This document shows positions 13,572 to 18,711 of a DNA stretch of 21,115 nt, one piece after another. The position numbers and the translations under genes are program-made. A model generated the notes under the pieces. That model did not search any database. It saw only the letters and a program-made list of their open reading frames with translations, and was not told where the DNA came from. Positions within the stretch are counted from its first letter, which is position 1. Each line of letters begins with the position of its first letter. Origin of the DNA: a virus; IMG/VR virus record IMGVR_UViG_3300025781_000091, positions 1 through 21,115 of that record. One strand, given 5' to 3'.

Positions 13572-13781
13572 ATGACTATCTCAATCCAACACTCGCTAGA
13601 ATTCGTAACTGAATTAGACGAAACTAATCCAACCGCTAGGCGCCTGCTTGCACTATCTAATGATGAGCAAGTAGAACTGCTTGAAGGAATGCTAAAAGCC
13701 TTGGTTGCCCCACAACTTCAGCCAATACTTGATGAATTAAATGAAGGTAATACCTATGCAACTCTTAAGGTGGTGATGTAA
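13572..13781 (+). CDS. 69-residue helical protein
   Basis: The product MTISIQHSLEFVTELDETNPTARRLLALSNDEQVELLEGMLKALVAPQLQPILDELNEGNTYATLKVVM is almost wholly helical and acidic. It is the first gene of the unit from the 13512 promoter. Its last base is shared with the next ATG (TAATG). Helical, acidic and small suggests a protein-protein interaction role, which is inference. No family recognised. Confidence 0.65.
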   Translation: MTISIQHSLEFVTELDETNPTARRLLALSNDEQVELLEGMLKALVAPQLQPILDELNEGNTYATLKVVM

Positions 13782-14071
13782 TGAGTTTGGCAACACTATT
13801 TCAAATTAGAGAAACTGTGGGCGAATGCATTACTGATATTGATGTGATGACTGCTGCTCGTGAAATTGCATGGGAATATGCAGACGGGGATACTGAGAAA
13901 TTAGATCGGATCTCTAATCTAATGTTTAAGTATTCTACAATTCTTGCAAGTCTTACTGCAACTAAACTATCACACTTGCTTATGGGTGATGAGTTTGATA
14001 AAATGGCGGATGAAGCCATGCAACTAGAAAATATGTTTGATCAAATTGAAGGAGAAGAAAATAATGGGTAG
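13781..14071 (+). CDS. 96-residue helical acidic protein
   Basis: The product MSLATLFQIRETVGECITDIDVMTAAREIAWEYADGDTEKLDRISNLMFKYSTILASLTATKLSHLL... is helix-rich with an acidic end (LENMFDQIEGEENNG). It overlaps both neighbours, by 1 nt upstream and 8 nt downstream, indicating coupled translation. It has no Cys pair or catalytic motif. Unknown function. Confidence 0.65.
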   Translation: MSLATLFQIRETVGECITDIDVMTAAREIAWEYADGDTEKLDRISNLMFKYSTILASLTATKLSHLLMGDEFDKMADEAMQLENMFDQIEGEENNG

Positions 14072-14357
14072 TGTATTCGCCACTGAATTAGCAAGTAATG
14101 ATTTAAATATAGGTATGGAGACTGCTATTGGAATTCACTTAAGATCTAATCATTATCCACCCGTCCCGCTGACAATGGTGCAGCCATGCATAGATGCTAT
14201 TGATGCATACTGGGAAGAGGACCTAGGTCGTAGTATTGAATTACCCGAAGGTGTCTTATGGCGTGGTGAAACTAGTGCTCCCGCATATGCAATTATTGAA
14301 TCGCATCACTTAGAATCATGGTGCCAGGATGACTACGTGGAGGAAGACTATGAGTAA
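14064..14357 (+). CDS. Conserved phage protein MGSVFATELASNDLNIG-type
   Basis: The start at 14064 has GAAGGAGAAG in front; the longer frame from 14037 begins inside the previous gene. The 97-residue sequence contains METAIGIHLRSNHYPPVPLTMVQPCIDAIDAYWEEDL, ELPEGVLWRG and APAYAIIESHHLESWC. The HYPPVPxxMV...AI and HHLxxW patterns look strongly conserved and I have an impression of similar actinophage proteins; no role is established. It overlaps the following gene by 8 nt. Confidence 0.7.
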   Translation: MGSVFATELASNDLNIGMETAIGIHLRSNHYPPVPLTMVQPCIDAIDAYWEEDLGRSIELPEGVLWRGETSAPAYAIIESHHLESWCQDDYVEEDYE

Positions 14358-14493
14358 ATCATTAGATGAAGTATTAATGCAATGGTATCCAGACGGTGAC
14401 TTTAATGAACAAGATCTATGGGATGCAATTGCAGAAGTTAACGGTGTAGACGTTAATGAAATTATGGATCAAGATCTAACTTTATTTATTTAA
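14350..14493 (+). CDS. 47-residue acidic protein
   Basis: MSKSLDEVLMQWYPDGDFNEQDLWDAIAEVNGVDVNEIMDQDLTLFI is acidic and helical. It begins with GGAGGAAG 4 nt before the ATG, a good ribosome site, and overlaps the previous gene. The pattern W..GD..E..L...I resembles a small helical hairpin. Not recognised. Confidence 0.6.
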   Translation: MSKSLDEVLMQWYPDGDFNEQDLWDAIAEVNGVDVNEIMDQDLTLFI

Positions 14494-14517
14494 ATTTAAC
14501 TGGGACGGGGTAAAAGC

Positions 14518-14607
14518 ATGTGGGGTCGTATAATTACGTTATGGTGTTATACGGCCCTATTTGCATTCATTAATTTTATTTATAAAACTTTTAAAAATAA
14601 AAATTGA
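14518..14607 (+). CDS. 29-residue membrane peptide
   Basis: MWGRIITLWCYTALFAFINFIYKTFKNKN has one hydrophobic helix (residues 4-21) and a basic tail, so it should sit in the membrane with the C-terminus inside. GGGACGGGG lies before the ATG. It is the last gene before the third intergenic cassette. Small size limits confidence. Confidence 0.45.
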   Translation: MWGRIITLWCYTALFAFINFIYKTFKNKN

Positions 14608-14608
14608 T

Positions 14609-14697
14609 TTGACAAAGCTTTAAAAAAATTCCGCGCCCTGTCAAGCCGACACGCCGATGTTACGATGTGATATTAATTACTCTCAAGAAATCGGACA
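14609..14697. repeat. Intergenic cassette copy 3 (rearranged) plus CRP-like site
   Basis: TTGACA (14609-14614), an A-run and CCGCGCCC match copy 4. The second arm is replaced by TGTCAA and CCGACACGCC (14646-14655), the GGCGTGTCGG box in inverse orientation. TGTGATATTAATTACT (14666-14681) and ATCGGACA (14690-14697) follow. Confidence 0.65.
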
Positions 14698-14733
14698 TTT
14701 TGGACAAATTTATGATTATTTTATTATTAAGAA

Positions 14734-14763
14734 TGGACATATGTCGGTTCTATATGCTAGACT
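14734..14763 (+). promoter_or_regulatory. GTCGGTT-type promoter for the DUF932 gene
   Basis: TGGACA (14734-14739), 18 bp, TGC-TAGACT (14758-14763); GTCGGTT (14743-14749) lies 8 bp before the -10. The CRP-like centre is 84.5 bp before the -10. Confidence 0.6.
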
Positions 14764-14788
14764 AGGGATACTTAACGAAAGGAAACTA

Positions 14789-15817
14789 ATGTCTAACTTA
14801 GCACATAAATCAGAAGTAGAAAAAGGCGAAGTGTCTTTTGCTCTTGTTGATTCCCGCCAAAAACCTGCGTGGCATTCATTTGCAAATCACGTATGGGATG
14901 CCGATGTTGAAACACCTACAATTCAACAAATTATGGATTCTGCGAAACTTTCAAATTGGAATGTTCGTTTAGAACCTGTTGCAGATTTAGTCCCTACCTA
15001 TAATATGGTTAGCGATTCTTATCTTGTAGTGCGTGATAACCCATATAACGATGGCGAAAAAGATGTTCTCGCCACCGTAGGATCACGCTACAAAGAAGTG
15101 CAGAATGAAGATTTATTTGCATTCGCACAAAATCTACACGATTCAAACCCTGATGTAAAAGTTGATTCTGCGGGATCACTTAAGGGTGGGCGTGTAGTAT
15201 TTGGCACATGGTCTATTCCAAACACTCTAGTACTAGATCCAAAAGGTGCAAATGATCAAACAAATCTTTATTTGGTTATTTATACCTCTCACGATGGATC
15301 AGTTGCGGTTCAAACTGCAATTACACCTGTTCGTGTCCGTTGCCAAAACACACTTAATTTTGCTATGAAACGTGCTAAGCAATCTTTCAAGATTCGCCAC
15401 ACACAAACCGTAGATGGCAAAATTGCTGCTGCTCGTGAGGCACTAGGTCTATCAGTTGCTTATTTTGATGAATTTTCAAAGCAAGCACAAACACTATTTG
15501 AAACAAAAGTTGATGACGCTAAGTTTAGCAAAATTATCAACACGATGTATCCAAAGCCTGAATTGGATAAAAAAGGTTCAATCAAAAAGTGGGAAAATAA
15601 AGTTCTCTTGCTTGATGAGTTGTATCACAATTCAAACACAAATGCTAATATCAAAGGCACTGCTTGGGGTGTTGTAAATGCTCTAACTGAACGCCTAGAT
15701 TATTTCCGCACTGCTCGTAAGGGTGGAGATTCACTAATGGCAGGTGCAAGCGGATTTGATCCTGTTATTACTGCAGAAAAAAATAAAATTGTTAAGCAGG
15801 TTCTTGCTCTCGCTTAA
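14789..15817 (+). CDS. DUF932 / TIGR03299-type phage/plasmid protein
   Basis: The largest gene of the right arm (342 residues) starts at 14789 behind AAAGGAAAC; a longer frame from 14657 would start within the cassette. Typical features of the family are an early KPAWHSFANHVW segment, VxRDNPYNDGEKDVLATVGSRYKEVQNEDLF, GGRVVFGTWSIP, NLYLVIYTSHDGSVAVQTAITPVRVRCQNTL, KIRHTQTVDGKI and the C-terminal KGTAWGVVNALTERLDYFR. The family is widespread on phages and plasmids; its biochemical role is not settled (a link to DNA or recombination has been suggested). It is followed by a strong hairpin and tRNA-Asp, so it forms a single-gene unit. Confidence 0.85.
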   Translation: MSNLAHKSEVEKGEVSFALVDSRQKPAWHSFANHVWDADVETPTIQQIMDSAKLSNWNVRLEPVADLVPTYNMVSDSYLVVRDNPYNDGEKDVLATVGSRYKEVQNEDLFAFAQNLHDSNPDVKVDSAGSLKGGRVVFGTWSIPNTLVLDPKGANDQTNLYLVIYTSHDGSVAVQTAITPVRVRCQNTLNFAMKRAKQSFKIRHTQTVDGKIAAAREALGLSVAYFDEFSKQAQTLFETKVDDAKFSKIINTMYPKPELDKKGSIKKWENKVLLLDELYHNSNTNANIKGTAWGVVNALTERLDYFRTARKGGDSLMAGASGFDPVITAEKNKIVKQVLALA

Positions 15818-15822
15818 TAAAT

Positions 15823-15844
15823 TGGTGGGGCGAAAGCCCCACCA
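15823..15844 (+). terminator. Strong GAAA-loop hairpin after the DUF932 gene
   Basis: TGGTGGGGC (15823-15831), loop GAAA, GCCCCACCA (15836-15844): a perfect 9-bp stem 6 nt after the stop. There is no U-run, and the tRNA begins 6 nt later, so it may be a 3' stabiliser or processing signal and not a true terminator. Confidence 0.6.
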
Positions 15845-15850
15845 CATTCT

Positions 15851-15924
15851 GGTCTGGTAGATCAATTGGTTAGATCGTCGCCCTGTCACGGCGGAGGTTG
15901 CGGGTTCAAGTCCCGTCCAGATCG
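15851..15924 (+). tRNA. tRNA-Asp (GUC anticodon)
   Basis: A 74-nt cloverleaf: the acceptor GGTCTGG pairs with CCAGATC (one G-U), the D-arm has TAGATCAATTGG, the anticodon stem TCGCC/GGCGG encloses CTGTCAC with GTC at 15885-15887, and the T-loop region reads GGTTCAAGTCC. The discriminator base is G73. The 3' CCA is not encoded (CAA follows), so it would be added by the host enzyme. It is the only tRNA seen in the window. Confidence 0.95.
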
Positions 15925-15937
15925 CAAAATAAAATAC

Positions 15938-16018
15938 GGCGTGTTGATTTGACAAAGCTTTAAAAAAATCCGCGCCCCCGAGGTCGGGCGTGTCGTTTAC
16001 GATGTGATATTAATCACT
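15938..16018. repeat. Intergenic cassette copy 4 with CRP-like site
   Basis: GGCGTGTTG (15938-15946), TTGACA (15949-15954), A-run, then the GC-rich repeat (15969-15995) and TGTGATATTAATCACT (16003-16018). About 33 bp around the TTGACA match copy 3 almost exactly. Confidence 0.75.
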
Positions 16019-16029
16019 CTGGGTTTTAC

Positions 16030-16068
16030 GGCGTGTCGTTTGATTACCCATAATTATTTTGCTACAAT
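16030..16068 (+). promoter_or_regulatory. GGCGTGTCG-type promoter for a leaderless gene
   Basis: GGCGTGTCG (16030-16038), 1 bp, TTGATT (16040-16045), 17 bp, TGC-TACAAT (16063-16068). The CRP-like centre is 52.5 bp before the -10. ATG 16076 lies 7 nt after the hexamer, so transcription should start at or next to the AUG. Confidence 0.7.
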
Positions 16069-16075
16069 ATCTGCT

Positions 16076-16690
16076 ATGATGAATACAAATGAAAAACCAA
16101 CCTGGTATAAATGGGATTATTTATGCACAAATTGCGATTCTAATATCGTAATGATTATCAAGTCTGAGGGATTACCACACGCAGAAATGTGTCCGAAGTG
16201 CTGTGTTCAGATGACCTTGATGTCGGTGGTAGATGCTACAATATATCCAACAAAGAAAGAGGAAACAATGGAACTTACAACTGACTATAATCCAAACCTA
16301 CTCGTTACTTACAAAGTTATTACTGATGGTGAAACAACCTATGAAACTCGCAAGATGAACGAACTAGAGTGGGATATGGAACAATTCCGCAAACTCCGTA
16401 AAGCAGAAAATAATTGGTGGGGCAAAGAAAGCCAACTCCGTAATCTTATTTCTGATGTATATCAAGACTCTCCAGATCAAGAAACATTATTGCAAATTGC
16501 AGATATTTTTGGTATCCCATTAACTAAGACTATTGAATATATTGCAACCATAAATGTATCTGGAACTATGGAAGTAGATTTAACTGATACCTATGACCTG
16601 AGTGATATGTTATTTAGTAATCTAAATGTATCTGGATATGGCGAAGTTGAAGTATTAGATTTTGATGTATATTCAGTAGAGGAGTGTTAA
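16076..16690 (+). CDS. Zinc-ribbon protein with embedded promoter and in-frame internal gene
   Basis: Start 16076 (or 16079) is placed right behind the promoter with no ribosome site. The first 64 codons encode a zinc ribbon, LCTNCDSN and MCPKCCVQM (CxxC...CxxC), then MSVVDATIYPTKKEE. The codons for SVVDATI are also a GTCGGTG promoter (16222-16242), and an in-frame ATG at 16268 follows AGAGGAAAC. From there the product is 140 residues (MELTTDYNPNLLVTYK...), with a helical W-rich middle and a C-terminus with two repeats NVSGxxEV. So one frame probably gives a 204-residue fusion and a 140-residue short form. Function unknown. Confidence 0.7.
   Translation: MMNTNEKPTWYKWDYLCTNCDSNIVMIIKSEGLPHAEMCPKCCVQMTLMSVVDATIYPTKKEETMELTTDYNPNLLVTYKVITDGETTYETRKMNELEWDMEQFRKLRKAENNWWGKESQLRNLISDVYQDSPDQETLLQIADIFGIPLTKTIEYIATINVSGTMEVDLTDTYDLSDMLFSNLNVSGYGEVEVLDFDVYSVEEC
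16222..16242 (+). promoter_or_regulatory. GTCGGTG promoter inside the zinc-ribbon gene
   Basis: GTCGGTG (16222-16228), 8 bp, TGC-TACAAT (16237-16242). No -35 of the usual type. It would express only the 140-residue in-frame product starting at 16268. Confidence 0.65.
16268..16690 (+). CDS. Internal-start 140-residue product
   Basis: The ATG at 16268 has AAAGAGGAAAC 1 nt ahead and its own promoter 26 nt upstream. The product is the C-terminal two thirds of the 16076 frame, with TTDYNPNLLVTYKVITDGETTYETRKMNELEWDMEQFRKLRKAENNWWGKE and later QIADIFGIPLTKTIEYIATINVSGTMEVDL. This could be the principal product, with the zinc ribbon a former separate gene fused by loss of a stop codon. No family recognised. 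Confidence 0.6.
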   Translation: MELTTDYNPNLLVTYKVITDGETTYETRKMNELEWDMEQFRKLRKAENNWWGKESQLRNLISDVYQDSPDQETLLQIADIFGIPLTKTIEYIATINVSGTMEVDLTDTYDLSDMLFSNLNVSGYGEVEVLDFDVYSVEEC

Positions 16691-16691
16691 T

Positions 16692-16916
16692 ATGGCAGTA
16701 GCCCTTATTCAAGTCCCGTCTCGTGCTCGTATGGCGAACGGGATTAGCAAAGCCATCACCGCTGGTGTAGAATATGACCTTCTGGATAATATGCAGGTAG
16801 AGGTTACTTGTGCAGATGAGTTGGTCTTGGCAAAGATTATTACCGCCTTTCAAGGCAAGATCCTAAAGGCTTGGCACACAAAGCCTGTCGTGCCTGACCT
16901 ACCCCGTAACGACTAG
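16692..16916 (+). CDS. 74-residue small protein
   Basis: The ATG at 16692 lies 1 nt after the previous stop, with GAGGAG within 10 nt. The product MAVALIQVPSRARMANGISKAITAGVEYDLLDNMQVEVTCADELVLAKIITAFQGKILKAWHTKPVVPDLPRND has a helix-strand-helix pattern. It belongs to the same unit as 16268. The end lies next to a hairpin that contains the following promoter. Not recognised. Confidence 0.65.
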   Translation: MAVALIQVPSRARMANGISKAITAGVEYDLLDNMQVEVTCADELVLAKIITAFQGKILKAWHTKPVVPDLPRND

Positions 16917-16935
16917 ATTTCTCTACCCCCTGCTT

Positions 16936-16956
16936 GTCGGTGGGGGGTGGTAGAAT
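16936..16956 (+). promoter_or_regulatory. GTCGGTG promoter within a hairpin
   Basis: GTCGGTG (16936-16942), 8 bp of G-rich sequence, TGG-TAGAAT (16951-16956). CTACCCCC (about 16923-16930) can pair with the GGGGG...GGTAG strand, so a message from upstream would fold across the promoter. The leader contains two CCCAAC copies. Confidence 0.6.
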
Positions 16957-16993
16957 AAACCCCAACAACCCAACAAACAAAGGAAAAGAAAAT

Positions 16994-17413
16994 ATGGCAT
17001 CAAGAGCAATATCTGTAAAAGTAGCAACTATTAAAGTAATCAAGTCTTTAGAGGATAAGTTAGAACAAATCCAAAAAGACTATGCTAATCAAGAACAATA
17101 TGAAGCACAATATCAAGAAGCATTTAAGGCTTGGCAAAAGCAGTTATTTGACTATGCAGTATCAAATGTTGCAAATGCTACAAATGTCCGCACAAACTAC
17201 CGCACTTGGAATAATATTCTAAATGTAGATTTTGATATTACTACAAATGGAACTGATTTTCCTGCTGAACCAAAGCGTGATTTCACACAAATGCACCAAC
17301 ACACTTACAACGAAATGGTTGAGGAAATCTCAAATGCTATCCGCATCTTAAAGATGACCGACGAGGAAACTGTAAATGCAACGACTTTCAAGTCTATTGC
17401 AAAGTATCTCTAA
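16994..17413 (+). CDS. Conserved phage protein MASRAISVKV-type
   Basis: The 139-residue product starts at 16994 behind AAAGGAAAAG. The longer frame from 16934 begins in the promoter. The N-terminus MASRAISVKVATIKVIKSLEDKLEQIQKDYANQEQYEAQYQEAFKAWQKQL is strongly helical, probably a coiled coil (residues 15-50). The C-terminal half is mixed. I recall this N-terminal motif from actinophage proteins of unknown role, an unverified impression. It ends 12 nt before a 10-bp hairpin. Confidence 0.7.
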   Translation: MASRAISVKVATIKVIKSLEDKLEQIQKDYANQEQYEAQYQEAFKAWQKQLFDYAVSNVANATNVRTNYRTWNNILNVDFDITTNGTDFPAEPKRDFTQMHQHTYNEMVEEISNAIRILKMTDEETVNATTFKSIAKYL

Positions 17414-17425
17414 ATAAATAATCTT

Positions 17426-17454
17426 AGTGGGTGGGGTTCAAGTTCCCACCCACT
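17426..17454 (+). terminator. 10-bp hairpin
   Basis: AGTGGGTGGG (17426-17435) pairs perfectly with CCCACCCACT (17445-17454), loop of 9 nt, followed by TT. An AAAACCCAAC leader begins at once after it. It may attenuate between 16994 and 17489 genes. Confidence 0.55.
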
Positions 17455-17488
17455 TTACAAAACCCAACTAATAGGATAGGATAGCCAA

Positions 17489-17560
17489 ATGGACTTATTA
17501 CTTTATGTAGCAATACCACTAACCATAGCAGTTATCTTTGCGATAGGAATGATGCTGTAA
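17489..17560 (+). CDS. 23-residue membrane peptide
   Basis: MDLLLYVAIPLTIAVIFAIGMML is a pure hydrophobic helix. AGGATAGGATAG lies before the ATG, and the stop shares a base with the next start (TAATG), so it is probably translated. Role unknown; it may be a membrane anchor, small toxin-like or regulatory peptide, or mainly serve to couple translation. Confidence 0.45.
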   Translation: MDLLLYVAIPLTIAVIFAIGMML

Positions 17561-17907
17561 TGGGTGCAAGAACAAACTATACAATAGTAACGACAAACTT
17601 TGATTCTCAAAATATAAATGTTTATGCTCATTGGGATGGAGACGAGGCTGTCGCAATTATGCAGTCTGCTGTTTCCGCAGCGATGCCACGCATAAAGATG
17701 GGCGATACTGCTTATGCCGTTCGCATTATCATTGACCAACTAACTAAACTCGGGCGGGATTCAGAAACTGGCTATGGTATTTATATTGGCTCAGAAATAA
17801 CCGCAGAGGAACAATATGAATATAAAGAAATTAACTTAGTTAATAAAACAATTACTGTCGGAAGTATGAAGTTCGGGCTAGAACAATTTGTGGAGGTATT
17901 AACATGA
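17560..17907 (+). CDS. 115-residue small protein
   Basis: The product MGARTNYTIVTTNFDSQNINVYAHWDGDEAVAIMQSAVSAAMPRIKMGDTAYAVRIIIDQLTKLGRD...YGIYIGSEITAEEQYEYKEINLVNKTITVGSM has strong strand and helix alternation (NINVYAHWDG, helix AVAIMQSAVSAA, AYAVRIIIDQL, GIYIG) and looks like a compact alpha/beta fold. A similar profile ('h.h..g......l......') is common in phage hypothetical proteins. It overlaps the next gene by 4 nt (ATGA). Confidence 0.65.
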   Translation: MGARTNYTIVTTNFDSQNINVYAHWDGDEAVAIMQSAVSAAMPRIKMGDTAYAVRIIIDQLTKLGRDSETGYGIYIGSEITAEEQYEYKEINLVNKTITVGSMKFGLEQFVEVLT

Positions 17908-18056
17908 TGGGATATGATGCAAATGATGTAAGACTAATGATGGATGCCATTGGTCTTGCAAAAAAGTCAGTCTCAAATCAGAATACTAAAATTCTAGCTG
18001 GATTAGATTTAGCATATGAATTCTTTGAAGGATTGATGGCAGAAGGCAGAGTATAA
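17904..18056 (+). CDS. 50-residue helical protein
   Basis: MMGYDANDVRLMMDAIGLAKKSVSNQNTKILAGLDLAYEFFEGLMAEGRV is helical throughout with a central basic stretch. TGGAGG lies 5 nt before the ATG, a strong ribosome site. It is the last gene of its unit. Not recognised. Confidence 0.6.
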   Translation: MMGYDANDVRLMMDAIGLAKKSVSNQNTKILAGLDLAYEFFEGLMAEGRV

Positions 18057-18061
18057 AACCA

Positions 18062-18171
18062 GGCGTGTCCCACTTGACAAAAATGGGACGTTTGGGCCGC
18101 GGAACAAATCAGACAAATCGGACATTTACGACTATGATAAAAATCACCTTTACGATGTGAGAAAAATCACC
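18062..18171. promoter_or_regulatory. Cassette copy 5: GGCGTGTCC, hairpin, ATCGGACA and two CRP-like sites
   Basis: GGCGTGTCC (18062-18070), TTGACA (18074-18079), hairpin GTCCCA/TGGGAC (18067-18072, 18084-18089), CCGCGG, ATCGGACA (18117-18124), TATGATAAAAATCACC (18133-18148) and TGTGAGAAAAATCACC (18156-18171). The two palindromes are 23 bp apart, centre to centre. Confidence 0.6.
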
Positions 18172-18192
18172 CTCAACTTTGATTTTATTTAA

Positions 18193-18221
18193 TTGACCAA
18201 CTGAATTTTATTTGATAGAAT
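18193..18221 (+). promoter_or_regulatory. Consensus promoter for a leaderless gene
   Basis: TTGACC (18193-18198), 17 bp, TGA-TAGAAT (18216-18221). The CRP-like centre is 52.5 bp before the -10, as at 16063. ATG 18228 is 6 nt beyond the hexamer, where transcription should start. Confidence 0.75.
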
Positions 18222-18227
18222 GCTTGC

Positions 18228-18482
18228 ATGGAAACTTTACGAATATATGAAATAGACTATAGTGTCTCACCAGGTGGAATAAACTCATATGAAATATATA
18301 ATGATTTAGATAATGATTATGAGAGTCCATATCCACTATATGAGACAGAAAGTCTCACAGATGCTTGTAAATGGGCATATAACCAAGGATGTAATTTTAC
18401 TGTATATACTCTAGCACAATATAACTTAGAATTCAATTCCGACACTCCCGCCCAGCCCTTGACGGCTGTCGGTGGGTTCTGA
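18228..18482 (+). CDS. 84-residue acidic protein, predicted leaderless
   Basis: METLRIYEIDYSVSPGGINSYEIYNDLDNDYESPYPLYETESLTDACKWAYNQGCNFTVYTLAQYNLEF... is acidic and Tyr-rich with two Cys. There is no ribosome site before the ATG, which fits a message starting at the AUG itself. The last 8 codons (QPLTAVGGF) overlap the next promoter, and the stop codon TGA is the extension of its -10. Family not recognised. It contains a TCCCGCC motif (18446). Confidence 0.7.
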   Translation: METLRIYEIDYSVSPGGINSYEIYNDLDNDYESPYPLYETESLTDACKWAYNQGCNFTVYTLAQYNLEFNSDTPAQPLTAVGGF

Positions 18483-18488
18483 TACAAT
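18459..18488 (+). promoter_or_regulatory. GTCGGTG promoter overlapping the stop of 18228 gene
   Basis: TTGACG (18459-18464), 18 bp, TGA-TACAAT (18483-18488), with GTCGGTG (18468-18474) 8 bp before the -10. CCGACA (from about 18439) and TGTCGG form an inverted repeat with an inner AGCC/GGCT. The leader contains CCCAAC. Confidence 0.7.
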
Positions 18489-18517
18489 GAACCTATTAAC
18501 CCAACGAAAGGATACAA

Positions 18518-18685
18518 ATGCCAAAATATGAAGTCTATAACACACAAGTTATATCTTACTGCCTAGATGTAGAGGCTGACTCACCTGAGGAAGCCGAACG
18601 TATCTCTACTCAAACCACTTTTGATAAGTGGGAGATTACTTATCAAGATGTTAAGCAAGATAGCATTATTCAAGTTTCAGAATAA
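18518..18685 (+). CDS. 55-residue small protein
   Basis: MPKYEVYNTQVISYCLDVEADSPEEAERISTQTTFDKWEITYQDVKQDSIIQVSE begins with a YEVYxT.xxx.c.dVEADSPEEAE pattern, seen in small phage proteins with a ferredoxin-like or strand-helix-strand unit. ACGAAAGGA precedes the ATG by 6 nt. Its stop is followed at once by AAACCCAAC and the next ribosome site, so it shares a message with 18712. Unknown function. Confidence 0.65.
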   Translation: MPKYEVYNTQVISYCLDVEADSPEEAERISTQTTFDKWEITYQDVKQDSIIQVSE

Positions 18686-18711
18686 ACCCAACTAATAGAA
18701 AGAAGAATAAA

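Noticed and set aside
14657-14788. 44-residue N-terminal extension of the DUF932 protein
   Set aside because: It would be translated from the promoter region and lacks a ribosome site; the 14789 start has AAAGGA.
15734-15955. Minus-strand frame with WTGLEPATSAVTGRRS
   Set aside because: This is the well-known spurious frame antisense to a tRNA; tRNA-Asp at 15851-15924 explains it.
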